A model generated the notes under the pieces. The model ran no database searches. It was not told the origin of the DNA and saw nothing but the letters and a program-made list of their open reading frames with translations. A stretch of 64,000 nt of DNA from Dipteris shenzhenensis (lineage: Eukaryota > Polypodiophyta > Polypodiopsida > Gleicheniales). Location of the stretch: assembly GCA_047967505.1 (NCBI GenBank), contig CM106538.1; one strand, given 5' to 3'. Of this stretch, positions 26,001 through 41,000 are shown one piece after another. Position 1 is the stretch's first letter; the number at the start of each line of letters is the position of its first letter. Position numbers and translations under genes: made by a program.

Positions 26001-29000
26001 CTTCGTATTTATCTGGTCAGCCACCAAGTACCGATGTCGAAGGACCGTATGAGATCTCCGTCAAGATAGTCTATGCCAAACGATACGTAGGCCAATTTGT
26101 CCGTCGTCACCACGTTACACCAACAGTCAGTCTGTCGACTTGGCGCTGAGGTCGTTCGACGATCCCACTTCGATCTCCTTCGTAGCCTCGGCTCTGATAC
26201 CAACTGATACAAACTCCCCCTCTTTACGTCACACACAGATCACGGGCGATGGCATCTATTCTTTCCTCCCAGCCTTCTCTCGTAGATCGCATGTATTCTA
26301 ATTGATTCGTTCTTTTCTTTTCCTCATGCATATCCACGAGACCCTCATTTCCCTAGATAGTTCCCCTTGCCAAATGTCATCATTTTAGCCTTTCCACTTG
26401 GTGCACCATTTACCCCTCTCTTGGGGTACATTTAAAACCACTTGCCCCTTGGCATTATTGCACATTTAGGTGCACCTAGGCCTTAGTACTCAGAACCACC
26501 TAGTCAATGCCATTTCACCCTCACCTAGGACCTTGGCAGTTACTTCTCTTGACCGTTTCATTTACGCACATTAACTATTAAAAAAGTTGGTCATCTAAGA
26601 GAAAATGCCCACCGATCTTTCCGAGGTCATGCTATCTCGGCTAGAGCATAACACGTTGCCTCTCAAGTCTTTGGGTCTGCTCTACGTGTGCACAATGAGC
26701 TCTTGACTTTCCAACGTTTTTATGTGTAAGGAGAGAGATGGGGGCATATCATCTACGAGAATGCAGCACTACATAGCTACCTTTTAGGAGCTTGACAAAA
26801 GCTTTTTTCTACAGTTACAACTTATGTGAATGAGTAGAAATAAAAGCTCTAAGTTATTTCAAAAAATTGATTCCTAGAACTTAAGATAGTTGAATTGCTA
26901 CGCAAAAATATGTTTTGTAAGCTGAAAAACAAGACACATGAGATACCCGGTGCATGTTACAGCATGACACTTGGCCCTTCATTAAAGCTCTAACCACCAT
27001 ACTAAGGACAACGGTTGTCCTTGGGCCCAACTTTTAGACCCTTCTTTAAAGCCTTTGCCTTGTCCCTAGGACCTAGTGGTGTACTTAGACTTTCCCCATA
27101 GGAACTTCTAGGAAGTGTGCACTTCCTCTAGCCAGTCCCTCACGGCCAAACCATTACTACACTTAACCACGGTTAACCTTGGGTCAAGCATGGGTTGATT
27201 TACAAAGAAACTTAACATCACTTTTCACATCCCCGTGGCATACTCTCTTATTAAAACAGCAAACTACCTAGGTTGTTGCTGAAAAATTAAAGTGAAAGTA
27301 AAGTAAATAGGCATAAATAGCCCATACCAGAATATACATCATCTGTAAAATACAACCTGCAATGGGCTAGGAGGGCTCGAGATTCCATCCATACATCAAT
27401 GCATCCTCTGTGTCGATTGTCGCGAACACCCATCATGGAGACCTCATGGCAGAAATAGTGTGAGCAAGCAGTATCTCGGGTGAGACAATCGATGTCACCA
27501 ACCGATCTCCATATACATGAGCAGTCTGAATCAAGGAAGGGGAGGTGCAACAAGACTGCTCCTAACTAACAATAAACACTACTAAGTTTAGTAGAATTTG
27601 CAGGAGAGTTAAGTAGTGTAGTACCTTATGTTTAGGAAAAAGGGTAGGAGAGGAAGATCATGGGTTGGATCTTCAACAGGGACTTGTGAGGGGCTGCACA
27701 TGGACAAGAGGAAGTCAATGCTTTTTAGAATTCAGCTGAGTATTGAACTCTTGCTGTATATTCTATTTTAGTAATGAAGTACAAGTCATGAATGAATTGC
27801 CAAGCACAACTAGAGCCCTTATATAGGTATGGCCAAGGGTAGTACAAAGCAGTATTGCTTATGGGATTACGTCCTAGGATGCCACGTGGCAATTTATTGT
27901 ATCCCCTAAAAAAAGAAGAAAACACTTACAAGCCAATAAAGGCCTTTCTACTAACTTTTAGCCTAAGTAAAAAGTAACTCTCTGTTACAATCCTCCCTTC
28001 TCAAATAGAAATTTGTCCTCAAATTTGAAAAGGCTGTAACCTGGACATACAATGCTCCTTGTAAACTTGAACAGCTCAATTCTGGTCATATCAGCTGAAC
28101 AATGAAGTTTCTCAGTCAAATACCTCCCTGTAGGCAGGCTGATCTGTAAATGTAACCTGGACATACAATGCTCCTTGTAAACTTGAACAGCTCAATTCTG
28201 GTCATATCAGCTGAACAATGAAGTTTCTCAGTCAAATACCTCCCTGTAGGCAGGCTGATCTGTAAATGGATCATATAATATTCTCAAGAAATCAAGTGCT
28301 CCTTAGGCCCCAAATACTTCTTGAGCAGTGATACATGGAATACTTTGTGTATTCTAGAGGATGGTGGGAGCTCCAACTCATAAGCCACTTCCCCAACTTT
28401 CCTCGAAACCTTGTAAGGTCCATAATACCTATGAGCAAGTTTAACATTGGTATTACCATTCAAAGAAGCATGCCTAGACTTATGTAATCTGAGAAATACA
28501 TAATTCCCTTCTTCAAAATGAAGATCTCTCCTATGCTCATCAGCATAATCCTTCATCCTTGCTTGGGCCCTTACCATATTATCTTTACATTGCTGTAATA
28601 GAGCAGTCATGTGAGCCAAATCATCCTTGGCTTGCTGGCTTGATCAATAATGGTTGATGGGACATGAGCTTTACAGCCAAATATGGCTTCAAAAGGGCTC
28701 ATACCAATTGAAGTATGCTTGGTGGTATAATAACAAAATTCAGCTAGATGCAACCATTGATCGCACGATGCTTGGGTCCCAAAGCAAAAATGCCTTAGAT
28801 ACTCTTCCAACCAGCGGTTAACCCTCTCTGTTTGCCCATCAGTTTGAGGGTGATCTGCTGTACTTGGGGTAAGAAGTGTTCCCATAGAACTGAAAAGCTC
28901 TTGCAAAAAATGCCCCATGAACTTAGCATCATGATCACTCACAATCTCCCAAGGAAGTCCATGTAATTTAAACACATTCTCCATGAATTGCTTAGCCACC

Positions 29001-32000
29001 TTGGAAGCTGTGAATTGGGTCTTAGTAGGAATGAAGTGGGCAGCTTTAGTAAGTCTATCGACAACCACAAAGATGCCGTTCCAACCCATAGAGGTCACTG
29101 GTATACCTGTAATAAAGTCCATGCTGATATGTGTCCATTTACCTTGAGGTATAGGTAGAGGTTGTAGTAGACCAGCTGGCCTCAAATTCAACACCCTGTT
29201 TTGTTGACAGGGCTTACAGCTTTGAACATAAGCAAGAACATCCTTCCAAAGCCCCTTCCAGTAAAAACTCTGTTTTACCTTATCATACGTCTTGTTGAGG
29301 CCTATATGCCCAGCCATAGGAGATGAGTGAAATTCCTGCAAGATTAGCAGCTTATAGGAGGAATTTTCAGTAAGAAATATTCTATCATTATATCACAAGA
29401 GCCCATTGTGCAACTTGAAATTGGGATTTGCAAGTCTTGCAACATAGCAGCTGCTTGAGGATCATTGAGATACTCTTCTTGAATGCCATGGATCCAATCT
29501 TTATAAACCTCAGTAATAGATGATAAAGTACAAGCCCATATCCTGGAAAGAGAATCTGCCACAATATTTTCTTTGCCCATCTTGTAATCTATGTCAAAGT
29601 CATAGTTTTGCACAATGGATAGCCATCTCCTTTGCTTGGGTGATAGAGAAGACTGAGATAGAAAATATCTGAGAGTCTTATGATCAGTCTTGACCTTGAA
29701 ATGGCTGCCATAAATGTAGTGGTGCCACTTTTTGATCGCATGAAGTATTGCCAACATCTCTTGGTCATAAATGTGGAAACTTGACTCCTTGTCATCCAAT
29801 TTCCGACTTTCAAAGGCAATAACTCCATGACTCGGCTTTAGGACAGCTCCAATGCCCCTTCCACTAGCATCAGCCTCAATTATAAAAGGTTGAGAGAAAT
29901 CAGGACATACCAAGATAGGGGCTGAAGTTAATGCCTCCTTTAATGCTTCAAAGCTCTTATTGGCACTGTCAGACCATTGGAAAGCATTCTTTTTTAGAAG
30001 ATTAGTGAGAGGAGCTGCCAATTTGGCAAAATGCCTTATAAACCTTCTATAAAATGATGCTAGACCAAGGAACCCTCTCAACTGGGTGATATTATGAGGT
30101 ATAGGCCAATCCTTTGCACACTTTACCTTGTTGGGATCCACCTTAATGCCACTACTGTTGACAATATGGCCCAAATATTCCACTTCTTCAGCCATGAAAG
30201 TGCATTTACTTGATTTGGCATACAACTGGTGTGTCCTCAATACTTCCAATACTTGCTGGACATGCAATGAATGCTCTTCTTTCGTTTTGCTGTAGCTCAA
30301 TATATCATCAAAGAATACCAACACAAATTTATAGAGGAAAGGCCGCAATACCTTGTTCATTAGGGCCTGGAAAGTTGCAGGTGCATTGGTTAGATCAAAT
30401 GCCATCACTTTGAATTGATAAAGCCCACGTTGTGTCTTGAAGGCAGTTTTACGTTCATCTCCCTCCTTCATCCTTATTTGATGATAGCTTGACCTTAAGT
30501 CAATCTTTGTGAAGTACTTTGTCCCTCTAAGCTCATCGAGTAGATCATCAATTCTAGGGATAGGAAACCTATTCTTAATTGTCATTTTGTTCAAATCCCT
30601 GTAATCAATACACATTCTAAATGAACCATCCTTCTTCTTAACCAATAATACAGGAGAGGCAAAGGGTGACTGACTGTGTGTAATAAATTCCTTGTCAAGG
30701 AGTTTCTTTATTTGCCTTGCCACCTCTTCCCTTTCAGCTCTAGAAAGTATGTATGGAGTTTTGTTGATTGGCTTAGATCCTGGCTCCAACACAATTGCAT
30801 GATCCACATCTCTCATGGGAGGGAGATGGTTGGGAAGATCAGCAAATACATCAGAGTATTATTGTAATAGGGACTGCATGTCTTTATCCTCCACCAACAA
30901 CCCATTACCCTCTTGAGACTTGGTCAACTGAATAGCATAGACCCATGACGTCAGTGGGGATGTCATAGTAGCTAGTCCCTGCTATGCGTGATGGAGTTTA
31001 TGGTTTTCAATCTTATGAGTGACTATCGTGAGATTGAAACTGCACTATGTTGTGTTTTTAGAGGATGAGTTTGGGAATGTTCCTGGATTTATCTAGGTAT
31101 ATAGACTCCACAAACACTTTTGAGGTCTTTGGCCATTCTTCTTGCAGAAATTAAGGACAATTTAGGAGATTGGTGACCCATCAAAGTGATGTGCTTACCT
31201 TCATGCATAAACTTCATATACAGTGTGTTAAGGTCCATAGAGAATTCTCCCAAGGTTCTCAACCATTCACAACCAAGGACAATGTCAATAGGTCCCATTT
31301 CCAAGACAAATACATCTCCATGAAAAGTATAGTCTTGAGAAAGTTGCACTTGAGCAGCCTGACAATATTGCTTACTGTGGGAATGCTGACCATTAGCCAC
31401 CTCAAGTTTGATCCCATGATCCAAAGTGGATGGGCATAACCTCACTGTTTGAAGTTTTTGCATTAATGAAGTTATGAGTGCTCCCACTGCAACCAAAATA
31501 TGGACTGGTCTGTTATTGATTGTTCCTTTTAACCTAAGGGTTTGAGAGCCCTTGCAGCCCATAAAAACATCAGGAGATATGCTGTACACAACTGATTGTG
31601 TATCCCAATACACTTCATCATCATCAACAGCATCATTTCCATCAGAATTTCTGATCTCATCCTCATAACTTTTAACAACTTCAATGTTCCATTGTCTAGA
31701 TCTATTTGAGCACCTTGGTAAACTATCATCCATAAGCATGGTGTCAAACATGGATAACCCACCTGGATCAAAGGGAAAGGTGGTCCCCTTTTTGGAACTA
31801 TGATCCTCATCATCATCAAGGCCTTCATTCACACAGTCCTGATATTCATGAAATTCAGATTCTGCTGCAGAAGTATTAGGAGATAAATCCTCATCAATCT
31901 CTAGAATCAAGCTCAACTTTGCTCCTATTTTTGCTTTACACACATTCCTATGTTCAGGGGTCCACTTCTCACCACAAAGGTTCCACTTCTCACCACAAAG

Positions 32001-35000
32001 GTGCACAAATTCTTCTTCTTCCTGTCATTAATAATTGCTTGAGATAACTGCTTAACCAACTTGTTTCTTTTATCACTCAGATCATGACCTTACATCTGTA
32101 GCCTTGTAAGCCTTAGGTTGTCCCATGCCACTGCCATACACTGTGGGGAACCTAGAAATAGAAGAAGTTGTAGCAGGTGCAGGAAGTTTGCTTTCATCAT
32201 TGGAAACCCCTTTGACCATAGGTTTAGTTCCAAAGTGACCAATACCCAAAGTCTTCTCCTTCCCATTGTATTTGGGTTCATAAAACTTTGCCAACTGCAT
32301 GGCCTCTTTAAGAGAATTGGGCTTTTGAGCTGCAACATCTGAAGCAATATTAGGGTGCAGACCATGGATGAACTTGAGCATTCTAACTCTTTCATCAATA
32401 CCATGAACAAACAGAGCCAATTTCCAAAACTTTTTGAAATAAATTTTCACTGATCCTTGCTGAGTAAGATCATACCACTTACAAATATATTGATCCCTAG
32501 TACAAGGAGATATAAAAGTTTTAAGCATTTCAGCCTTGAATTCATCCCAAGCATTAAAAGTTAACCCTTCTTGCTATAGATGCCTCCACCAAGAGTGGGC
32601 ATAATCTTCCAGATGAAGAACAACAAATCTGATTTTACTTTGATCAGCCTTTGGATATAGAAGGAAGTACTCATCCATCTTGCTGAGCCATTCCTCCAAT
32701 TCCTTAGGAGAGGTAGAGTCACCTTTGAACTTAGGAAGTATAATCTTGTCTTTCATATCTTTGTCTTGATGAACAGGTCCTTTTGGTTCAATAGATTTAA
32801 TTGTTTGTATATATTGTTGGAATGTCATTGCTGCCCTAAGGTCTGCTGGTAGCAACTTATATTCATGGAATTTTTGACACAACTCTTCAGCTGCTGAACT
32901 GTTATTATTAGGAGTCTTACCATGTGCTGAATCCTTATCCATATGAGCTGTAACTCCACTAGAGTGATAGGTCCTTTGGGTAGAAGCCATAAAACCCACT
33001 GGTTCAGTTACATGTATAGGATGATGATCATCATCATCTGAACCTGAGTCTCCATCAATTTGGGGATCCGCAGGTCTCTTCCCATCATAAATTTGGCTTC
33101 TCTTGAACTGGTCCAACCTTTTATTAAAAGTGGCAGACATGTTCTACATCCTTTGGTCAATCCTCTGATTATTGGTCTTAATCTCATTAGTTAGCTCCTT
33201 AAATATCTGTAGCATTGGGTCCATACAACTCTTTATGATCTGCTCTTGGTTAAGGGATGTTTGTACTTGAGGAGTTGCCACCAAATCCCCTTGAACATTG
33301 CCAACATGAGGATCATTGGGTTCAGAAACTACAGTCTGATCATCAATTGCTTCCTTCTCTGAGATGGAATCAAGGATACCCATTGTCTGCTTACTAGCTT
33401 GACCCGTAGACCTCTTTACAGGCATCTTTAATGACTCGAATCAAGAGTAAATGTACTGTCTTAAGCCCAAATCAAGAATAGCTCAATTTCCAAGGAGTAG
33501 CAGACTGTTGCAATCCTTTTGCACACTGTGTAAACCAAACTTTATAGAGACCTATGTAGGACTAAGCTATAGACAGAAGCGCCGTTCGACAATATACTAC
33601 TGTACCAAACTACCTGTGAACAGTTAGGTCACTGTCCACATCGCTGAACTCCAGTGTAATCCTTCTTCATTTGACACGAAGCTTTGTGGAGTGGTTCCAG
33701 CATTTAGAATGACACCTCAGCAACAACCACACATAATTTTGAAAAGATATGTAGACAGATCGTTTACTAGGCAGCGTACGCGTCAATTCCAAACAAGAAA
33801 ATCGGGGAAGATCCCACGCAACAGACCTGTATCTTGTTGGGACTAGGTGTGGGAGTTCCAAAAGCAGAGGCGACTCCTTGGAGGAAGGCAAATAAGAAAC
33901 CAGAATTGTCAGCTCGTCGCAGATCTTCTTAGCCAGTAGTTGAATTCCTTCATAACTCCTCCATCAAAGCTCAGATCTCCACCAAACTTTGAGGGCAGGC
34001 ATTGGAGCTTAGTGCGATCAGTTGAAGCCATATCTGACTTAATTTGGTGCAGCGAAGCATCAGATCGTTAATTTCTTCACATTCTTGCGTCAGAGAGAAA
34101 AAAACCCTCAATGTTGACTCAATCCTCCAAGGGCTTTCCACTGATGTAAGAAGCCCCGAATTCTGAGCGCTTCGAAAATCACGGTTTCTCAGAGCCTGCC
34201 ATGTGGCAGCTCACAACAGAGAGCACTTCTGGCGCTGAATTTTTGCAGAGAGGTAGGCCCTAGGCTCAAGAGTAGACAAAGAATTTCCCACAAATTCCCA
34301 TGAAAAGTGCTCTGATACCAATGCAACAAGACTGCTCCTAACTAACAGTAAACACTACTAAGTTTAGTAGAATTTGTAGGAGAGTTAAGTGGTGTAGTAC
34401 CTTATGTTTAGGAAAAAGGGTAGGAGAGGAAGATCATGGGCTGGATCTTCAACAGGGACTTGTGAGGGACTGCACATGGATAGGAGGAAGTCAATCCTTT
34501 TTAGAATTCAGCTGAGTATTGAACTCTTGCTGTATATTCTCTTTCAGTAATGAAGTACAAGTCATGAATGAATTGCCAAGTACAACTAGAGCCCTTATAA
34601 AGGTATGGCCCAGGGTAGTACAAAGTAGTATTGCTTATGGGGTTACCTCCTAGGATGCCACGTGGCAACTTATGGTATCCCCTAAAAAAAGAAGAAAACA
34701 CTTACAAGCCAATAATGGCCTTTCTACTAACTTTTAGCCTAAGTAAAAAGTAACCCTTTGTTACAGGAGGTGCTACCCTCCTCTCAAGCACCAGGCAATG
34801 CGCCAGATCTTTGCTTGGTTGAACCTGTAGAAGCCTGCACCGTAGTGGGCTCAAGCTGAAATGCATCCACGTAGAGTTGCAAATTCTGAAGTGACTCTGC
34901 CCGATCACCGTCCTCCATCCACTTTGCATCGAGTGGAGGATAGTTCTTGAACTTCACCAGACAGCGACGGGAAACTCTACCTTTTAATTTTCTTTCCGTG

Positions 35001-38000
35001 TGTGCCAAAATCTGTTCTGGAACCAAGATTTCATCCAACTCTTCCACCTCGGGCTGATCCTCATGAAGCATGTCAGCACACTCAAATCGCCTTGGAAAGG
35101 CTTCAATAAACTCACATGAAAGGCATTGTGTATGGTCCAAGTGGTAGGTAGCTTCAGCCGGTAAGCTACATCATTAATGCGTTCAAAAACCTGGAAAGGA
35201 CCATAGTACCTCATCTTCAGCTTTGTGTACACTTTGTCCTTGCCTTACATCTTCTTGAGTTGTGCTTTCTAGAAACGCAGCAACACCCAATCGCCCTCTT
35301 TCAGGATTAACTCACGGTGATGCTTGTCTGCTGCCCATTTGTGCTTCTCCTGGCTTTTCTGGAGACGCAACATCAAGACTTTCCACAAATTTGTCCGCTT
35401 CAAAAATCCTCTCTTTCCTATGCAGAATGGGAGGTACCTTCCGTTTTCCTGTCACAATTTGGAAGGGAGCTTTCGCTGTGGATGAATGTACAGTGTTGTT
35501 GTATGCATATTCAACAAGTGGCAGAAATTGTTTCCATTTCGATTGCTGATCCGAAACATAGCACTTAAGAAGATCAAGGGCAGTGGAGTTGGCTTCTTCT
35601 GACTACCCATCAGATTCACGATGGAAAGAGGATGATAAATTCAGCGTGGTACCCATATTCTCAAAGATACCCCTCCAGAAAAGACTTGTCATCCGTGGGT
35701 CTCAATCACTGACAATTGATTGAGGCATCTTGTGATGTTGAGCACATGAGACATAAAAAGTCTCGCCATTTGGTCTGCTGTAATCTTCTTCTGTACGGGA
35801 ATAAAATGGGCCGGCTTGCTGAATCTGCAAATAATGGTCCATATCCCATCATGTTCCGATGGTGTACGAGGAAGATCGAAGATAAAATCCATAGCAATGC
35901 TTTGCCAGGGTCGATCAGGAATAGGTAAAGGTTGCAGGAGTCCAGTCGGCTTCTGTCTGTCATATTTCACCTTCTCATGTTTTGGCATATGCCTTGGCAT
36001 CCTTCCTCAATGATGGCCAAAAGAAATAATGCTCCATGGCTTTGATGGTGGCATCTATGCCTCTGTGTCCTGCATAGGGTGGGGCATGACTCTCTGTCAA
36101 AACTTTTGGCCTCAACTGTTTGGTGACACACAGTCTGCCATGCATCATCAGAAAACCTTCTTTGAGAGTGTAGTACTCATGCCTCTGTCCATCGACCAAC
36201 TAATCATAAATCCATGAAAAATGAGCATCATTGGAATATTGGTCCTTCATGGCATCAAGCTCATCATGATATGCAATGGTCACGGCTGAAACTTGCGGCT
36301 TAATAGACATTGCATTTGGGGTGGGCTTTTGTGAGAGTGCATCTGCAACAACATTCTTCTTGCCAGGCACATGCACAACCTGAAAATGAAACATAGAAAG
36401 GAAATTTGCCCACCTCATATGCTTCTCAGACAACTTCCTCTGAGTGAGAAAGTACCGCAAGGATTGGTGATCAGTCCGGACATGAAAATCAGCACCCAAA
36501 AGATAATGCTTCCAAGTCGAAAGAGCATGTATGACAACCAACATCTCTTTCTCATAGGTGCCAAAATTCATTTCAGCCTCCTGAAGCATTCTATCTCGTA
36601 TGCCACCACTGTGCCATCTTACATAAGTACCCCGCCTTCGTTGTTCCCACATGCATCTGCTTGGACAACGAAAGGTTTGCAAAGATCAGGCAAAATAATA
36701 ACAGGATCTGAGTAGAGTTCCTGCTTCAGTAGGTTAAAAGCTGCAATTTCTTTGGAACCCCATGTGAAGGTGACCCCTTTCTTCTGTAAGGCATGTAAAG
36801 GAGATGCAATCTCGGCAAAATACTGGATGAACCTTCTGTAGTCCGCGCACAAGCCAAAAAGCTACGTACTTCATGGATGTTCTTTAGAAGTGGCTGATTC
36901 TTGATGGCCTCTAGCTTGGCGGGGTCCATCCTAACACCATCTTTGGAAACAATGTGCCCGAGAAAATGGATCTCATGCATGAAAATTTTGTTTTTCTTGG
37001 CATTGACAAGCAACTTATGCTTCGGAAGCTCCTAAAAAACAATTGCCAGGTGCTGCTTATGTTCAGCCTCATCCTGAGAGAACACGATGATGTCATCGAA
37101 GAAGGTGCCAACAAAGGCTCGGTGTTCTCTAAACATCCTGTCCATCATTCTATTGAAGGTGGCAGGTGCATTCGTTAACCCAAATGGCATGACAAGAAAC
37201 TCATATAGACCAAATGTGGTACGAAATGCTGTTTTGTGTACATCCTCTGGCTGAATTCTGATCTGGTGATAACCACTCTTCTGATCAATGCGGCTGAACA
37301 TCCCAAATCGGTGTAGCCTGTCCAAAATATCATCTATCCTGGGTATAGGGAATCTTTTCTTGATTGTGATTTCTACCAGGGATTATGTCTATCGTATGGT
37401 CTTCTGGTCTTTTAGGGGCAACTCCTATGGAAGTGAGTGAAAAGCGCTCCTTAAACTGAAAAAGAGAATCTGTCCGCTGTTTTTCCAGCTTAGAAAAATG
37501 AGACTCTTCCTGTACTGACTTCTTTTCAGATGCAAACACTAAGTAAGCTGAAAGGTGCTTTCTCATTACTTTGCCAATGGCAGAAGCATATACAACAGGG
37601 ATGGATTCTCCCTTCAGCTTAGCATCAAGAACGTGGGTTTGGCCATGGTGAGTGATTGTGATTGTTTATTCTTCGTATCCAAAACAGCCCCAACACGGAA
37701 GTGCGAGGGTATCCCCAGTAACACATCACAACCATTCAACAGCATAATATAGAACTCTTCCGTGTCCACGTAGCTCTAAATATGCATCCTCAGCTTGCCT
37801 ATCACTGGAGTAATTGACTGGCTGTGAGCCTCGAGCAAGCCATATCCGCATCACACAAAGGACCCATCTCTTCTGCCCGTATTCCCACCTTTCCGGCCAG
37901 CTCTGGAGAAATAAAGTTGGCCTTGGAACCCGGATCGAAAAACATCAGAGCTGTCTGGTCTCTTATCTTGCCCCATGCCTGGCATAACTCTGTAGCATCT

Positions 38001-41000
38001 GTATTGTGAACAACCCCAATCAAGTCTGGCAAAAGACCAGCAGTGGGTTGGGGCTTCTCATTCCTCTGATCATTCCTCGTCGCTTCCTTATGCTCACCCT
38101 GCTCAGTTGGAGGGAACCTACAATTCTTGTGTAGGCACTCAAAAGCCTTGTGGCCTTCTTCCTTGCAAATATAACACTTGTTGGCATCATACAGGATTTG
38201 TTTTTCTTCAATTGACATACGGGTCGGTACTCGCCTCTGTCTTGCAACAAACTTTGCCTTCATGGGTTGTGAAAGCTTTTTGAACTTCTTAGGAGATTCC
38301 ATCTTGCTGCCCTTTGACTTTGGTGTCTCCTGTTGGCTACCTCTGAACCCAGAAACCTTCCCCTGCATGAGGGCATAAGCGGTAGTGGCGTTCTCAATCA
38401 ACTGTGACATGTTGGAGACCCTTGTCTTTGTGCAGTAGTCCCGAATCTCCTTTGGCAACCTGCAGCAATACCTTTCAATTTGCTCGGACAGCGGTACATG
38501 TTTGTAAGAATTCATTGGCAGTAGGGCTTCCCAAACTACCTCGAAGGTGGTAGTGAGCCATGTTGCTGAGAAGACCTGTTTGAATTCGACCCAAGTGGTA
38601 GGTGCTCTACCTTGCAAGAGGAGGTTAGTCCACCATTGGAGCGCATTGCCCTTCAAAAATGTGGCTGTCTTTCGGACTTTGGAAGACTCTACCTGAGTAG
38701 GCGGCATCAAACTGTTGCACGAATGTCAAGGCTTTCAATTTGTCCTGCATCCCATTGGAGGATTCAAACTTTATAGCTGCCCCTCACTCCTTGTAATCTT
38801 TGAACTTGCCTTTAGGAGTGAGATTATCATAAACGGGGGCTGTAAAAAGGGCAAAGTCATCATGGCTTCTGCATTTTGAGCCATTCCACCCGTACCCATG
38901 GTGGGGTTAGGCATTTCTGGTCCCACTCCTTGCCTCTGTGGCATATTCCAAGTATTGCCCATCATCCCAGGCATTCTTGTCTGCATTCCAGGTTGCATTC
39001 CAATGTTTGAGTACATCATATTGGCATTTGCAAGGGGCATTCCACCCATCATAGGTTGCCAGAAATTCTGCATTCCGGGCTGCGTGCTGCCCATAAAGCT
39101 GCCTAGCATCCCGGGCCTTTCTGTGGGCGGTCCCACCATTGCTTAAAAATTCCTTCAAAGTATCCAGGATGCATCATGGGCTGAGGGAGGACTTGATGTC
39201 CTGATTCACCGAATGAAAATTATTGGCATTACCCGCTACAGGGGTGATTGTGGGCATATCTGAAGGCTGTCCATTGAAAGATACATGTCTGTGAGCCTTT
39301 TTATGCTTCTTCTGTTTCTTTTGAGCTGTCTTTGTGCTTCCAGGGGGAGCAACAATAGTGGGAGGAGCTTGCATAATCTCTGTGACGGCATGTTACAACT
39401 GCGACAGGGCTCCCGCTACACTTTGTATTCGCAGCAGAAAAAGGGCATTGGGATCAAGCTCCTCTGCCTCATCTACCTCATCCTGTGAGTCCTCAGTGGC
39501 ATGCTCAGGAGAAACAGGATGTGCCCCACTGTCCTGTTGTTCATCACCCCCGCCAATGGTGTGCTCCTCTTCAAAACTCTCTGATGCTCTGTCTTCCTCT
39601 TGTCCCTCTTGCTCGGAAATGATCAACGACCTCTCACGGTGTGACGTGCTTGCTGAGATTGAAGATGGTGACTATCCCGGCAATGGAACCACTGTAACCA
39701 GCCTTCAATAAACAAAGGCCAGTGATCTTCTTCTACTCAAGTCATAAACTTCTTAAATAGTCACAACGCAAGCTTCAGTCACTCAACTACTTAGAAAACT
39801 TAGAAACAAACTTCAACAACAACAAAGGGGAGGCTAGAATGCCCCTGCTCAGTGAATGTGAAAACAGTACAATATGCACCCACTGGCCCCAAATGCCTTG
39901 GCGCCCTTTCGGTATTTATTTAATGCTTCTGAATGGAAATGCTTTACACCAGGGGCTCACCCCTACACTGTTTTGTTTGCAAATCCTCTATCGGTCTTCA
40001 GGGCATCCAAATCAAGTGCACCACTAGAATCCAACTGGCAAGGCAAACTCAGACATCCACTTCTTACGTGACCAAACTGAGAGGCATCCAGGCATCCAAA
40101 CCACTGGCAAGCTGAGCTCAAAGCAGCCTCAAGGCTATCACATGCATCCACACTATCCTTAGGCCTTCCACAGGAACACCCTTGCCTCTGGGTGCTTGCT
40201 AGAACTTGTAGGAGACCCGAAAGGACTGTGAACAACACATGCAGTGGAAAAAGCTCCAAAGCAAGAAAGACCAATGAAAAACAGAACCTGGAACCAGTTC
40301 CCGCTGTCTGTGGCAGAGGAGCGAGCTCCTTCCTCGTGCCTATTCTCTGTCCAGGCTCCTCGCAGGGTGCAGGAGGTTTCCAGCTACCGGGAGCAGAGAA
40401 AAATGAAGATAGAGAGCGGAAGAGGGGCAAGAAAAGGCTGGAGAGGACCACATGTACGCATATCTGTTGGGGTAAAGGCACATTGCCACCCTTTAAAAGT
40501 TATGACCCCTATTTAAGACAGTCATAGGGTGAATCCCTAATCCTAATAAAACCTTTGAGTTTGTGGTGTGGCTCAACACTTTTTGACACACCCACACTTC
40601 TTGTGTCTCTCTCTCCTAACGTTCCACCTCTCTCTCTTTCCCTCACAAGTGGTATCAGAGCCACTCTCTCCCTCTCATTCCGGTCTACCCCTCCCTCTCC
40701 CCTCGGGCCTCGTGCCCTCAGCAGCGAGCAGGGCGCGGCAGCAGCGAGCAGGGCAGCAGCACGCGAGCAGGGCACAGCCAGCGCGCGCAGCATTTGCGCG
40801 AGCAACTATAGCTGCAGCAGCAGCTAGCTGCTGCTAGCTGCTACCAGCTACAAGGAGGCCGCAGCCAGCGGCTGCAGCCAGCCGTACTGGCTGTACGGAC
40901 GCGGCTGTACGGACGCCGCGACAGCCAGCCGTACCACCGGCTGTACGGACGCCGCAACAGGCAGGTACAGGCAGGTACAGAAATTCTGAAATTTTCTTTG

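Larger units (their letters stand above)
19936..26653 (-). mobile_element. Chromovirus (Ty3/gypsy) element G2, both LTRs present
   Basis: LTRs at 19936-20387 and 26205-26653 differ by roughly 2 percent by eye. The 5-bp target-site duplication CGTTG is at 19931-19935 and 26654-26658. Minus-strand order from the right is 5' LTR, initiator-Met primer site, 1.1-kb leader, gag-pro, reverse transcriptase, RNase H, integrase, chromodomain, polypurine tract, 3' LTR. The reverse transcriptase has lost its catalytic segment, so the copy is defective. Confidence 0.95.
27546..34765 (-). mobile_element. Ty3/gypsy element G3, both LTRs present, nested in G1-B
   Basis: 444-bp LTRs at 27546-27989 and 34322-34765 differ by about 5 percent by eye. 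The target-site duplication GGAGG is at 27541-27545 and 34766-34770. Minus-strand order is LTR, initiator-Met primer site, leader, gag, protease, RT-RNase H, integrase, polypurine tract, LTR. The coding region carries two in-frame TAGs, frameshifts and a destroyed protease site. No chromodomain is visible at the integrase end. Confidence 0.96.
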
